DNA of 6,598 nt from Chitinophagaceae bacterium (lineage in GTDB: Bacteria; Bacteroidota; Bacteroidia; Chitinophagales; Chitinophagaceae), in NCBI GenBank assembly GCA_019454915.1, contig JACFNM010000231.1:1-6598 (forward strand), given 5' to 3'. Below, piece by piece: positions 5,577-6,598 of the stretch. Positions within the stretch are counted from its first letter, which is position 1. The number at the start of each line of letters is the position of its first letter. Position numbers and translations under genes: made by a program. The notes under the pieces are model-generated. The model saw only the letters and a list, made by a program, of their open reading frames with translations, was not told the origin of the DNA and did not search any database.

Positions 5577-6587
5577 TTAAAAATAAATCTCCGTGGCTCC
5601 ATATCCAAACGAAGGATGAAACTGGTTGACGAAAGACTTGACTTCTTTCTTATGTTGAAGCAAGTGATGAATTTCTTCCCGTAGTCTTCCGGTACCTACG
5701 CCATGCACAACGATTAGCATGGATTGATTGTGCTGCAGTGCAAGGTCATAGTACTTTTCAAAAGTCTTCAGTTGCAGGTCTAATTTTTCGGCATTACTCA
5801 TTTTTTGCCAGCGGTCGGTGAGTTTTTCTATATGAAGGTCTATTACGGTGCGTGGCGGGTTGGAAGCGCCGGATCTGCCACCTCTCGATATTTTGAAACC
5901 CGCAGAAGCAAGCTTATCCAAATCGGGTTTTTCTTCTTTGATGTGATCAGGATATTTCTCAAAGAGAGAATAGGAGAAGCTGGCCTCCTGTTTTAATTTC
6001 ATTTCCTCAATCTTTTGGAAGACTTGTTTTGCCTTGGGTTTTAAAAAAGATTCAAAATAGGGCGCCTTTTTTTTATCGGGTTTTGCGGGGGAAAACTCGA
6101 ACCAGAATTTTGGATTGTCATTGAGCCTCTCGAATTCTATATCGTGCAGATAGAAATCATTTAAGGGTAAGATTTCGTTGCTCAGCTCAAACTCGTGCTC
6201 GCCGGCATAAGATAACTCATAGGTGAAGAGAAACGATTCGTCCGTTTGATTGACGAGGTACAGTTTCAGCTTCTCCACGATATCGTCGTCAAAAACATCC
6301 TTATCAAATACCGGTAAAAATGCCAGCCATACTCCTTCGGTTACCTTGTATCTGGCGGTTGTTTTTTCCTTTTTTATATCGTCAATATATTGTTTGGGCT
6401 TCGGGACGCTCTTACTTTTCTTTTGGGTAAATCTCTTGAAATAAGGAAAGTCAATCTGATCAAGGTAGGCGGGAAATTTCACTCCTTTTACTTTAACCAT
6501 CACCATTTTGTCGTTGATAATGTCAACGATTTCGCCTTCTTCGTCACCGTGTAACAATAATACCGTGTCCCCGATTTGGTATTTCAT
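5577..6587 (-). CDS. DUF2027 and Smr domain protein
   Basis: A complete 336-residue cytosolic protein, read from the ATG at 6587-6585 to the TAA at 5579-5577. Residues 1-50 resemble a small SH3/KOW-like barrel (IGDTVLLLHGDEEGEIVDI at 5-23). A Lys-rich linker (56-75) leads to the DUF2027 middle region (about 80-185, beta-rich), then a charged helical stretch (about 185-230). The C-terminal Smr domain (about 247-336) has DLHIE (250-254), HGVGTGRLR (295-303) and the terminal GYGATEIYF (328-336). Smr domains in MutS2 and SmrB are nucleases or nucleic-acid binders using the DLH and HGxGxGxLR motifs. Both are kept here, though the usual Gly of DLHG is Ile253. I know this domain order from Bacteroidota, but the role there is not settled; RNA or DNA cleavage is a reasonable guess. 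The gene converges on the Pr6Pr gene with a 42-base gap. Only 11 bases of upstream sequence are in the window, so its promoter cannot be judged. Confidence 0.9.
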   Translation of the reverse strand: MKYQIGDTVLLLHGDEEGEIVDIINDKMVMVKVKGVKFPAYLDQIDFPYFKRFTQKKSKSVPKPKQYIDDIKKEKTTARYKVTEGVWLAFLPVFDKDVFDDDIVEKLKLYLVNQTDESFLFTYELSYAGEHEFELSNEILPLNDFYLHDIEFERLNDNPKFWFEFSPAKPDKKKAPYFESFLKPKAKQVFQKIEEMKLKQEASFSYSLFEKYPDHIKEEKPDLDKLASAGFKISRGGRSGASNPPRTVIDLHIEKLTDRWQKMSNAEKLDLQLKTFEKYYDLALQHNQSMLIVVHGVGTGRLREEIHHLLQHKKEVKSFVNQFHPSFGYGATEIYF

Positions 6588-6598
6588 AATAATGTACA

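Noticed and set aside
1..6598. Signs of a mobile element, CRISPR array, defence system, tRNA or rRNA
   Set aside because: No transposase, integrase, regularly spaced repeat array, Cas or toxin-like gene, or cloverleaf was seen on either strand by eye.

Overview
The window looks like an ordinary chromosomal segment of a Bacteroidota bacterium, most probably in or near the Chitinophagaceae. The reasons are: genes that mostly lack a Shine-Dalgarno sequence; two upstream boxes that exactly fit the Bacteroidota sigma -7 consensus TAnnTTTG; a DUF2027-Smr fusion protein, an architecture I know from this phylum; a lipoprotein with a META domain; and intergenic runs of TTTGAAAATG-type repeats around a GC-rich palindrome. 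The taxon is an inference from style and family content, not from a database match.

Layout. Bases 1-288 (minus strand) hold the N-terminal 96 codons of a META-domain (HslJ-like) lipoprotein whose C-terminus lies outside the window. Bases 289-890 form an AT-rich divergent intergenic region with no gene I can support, ending in a possible promoter for the next unit. Bases 891-3179 (plus strand) are a two-gene proline operon: proB (glutamate 5-kinase, with PUA domain) and proA (glutamate-5-semialdehyde dehydrogenase), 12 bases apart. Together they turn glutamate into glutamate-5-semialdehyde, which cyclises to pyrroline-5-carboxylate. The last enzyme, ProC, is not here. Bases 3180-3356 are a repeat-rich spacer with a REP-like palindrome, direct repeats and heptad repeats, followed by a good Bacteroidota-type promoter. 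Bases 3357-4853 encode a tagaturonate reductase (UxaB-like) of the long-chain polyol dehydrogenase family, normally a galacturonate-catabolism enzyme, here without its usual partners. Bases 4902-5534 encode a six-helix Pr6Pr-family membrane protein. On the minus strand, converging on it, bases 5577-6587 encode a DUF2027-Smr protein whose start lies 11 bases from the window end.

The only genes that clearly work together are proB and proA. UxaB, the Pr6Pr protein and the Smr protein look like independent functions that happen to be neighbours. I found no mobile element, CRISPR array, tRNA, rRNA or defence system, and I do not see a convincing new multi-gene system. The items most worth a second look are the palindrome-plus-repeat spacer at 3180-3290, the Thr/His pair in the Pr6Pr protein that resembles the AIG1/ADTRP hydrolases, the DUF2027-Smr nuclease-like protein, and an altered ATP-site motif in ProB.
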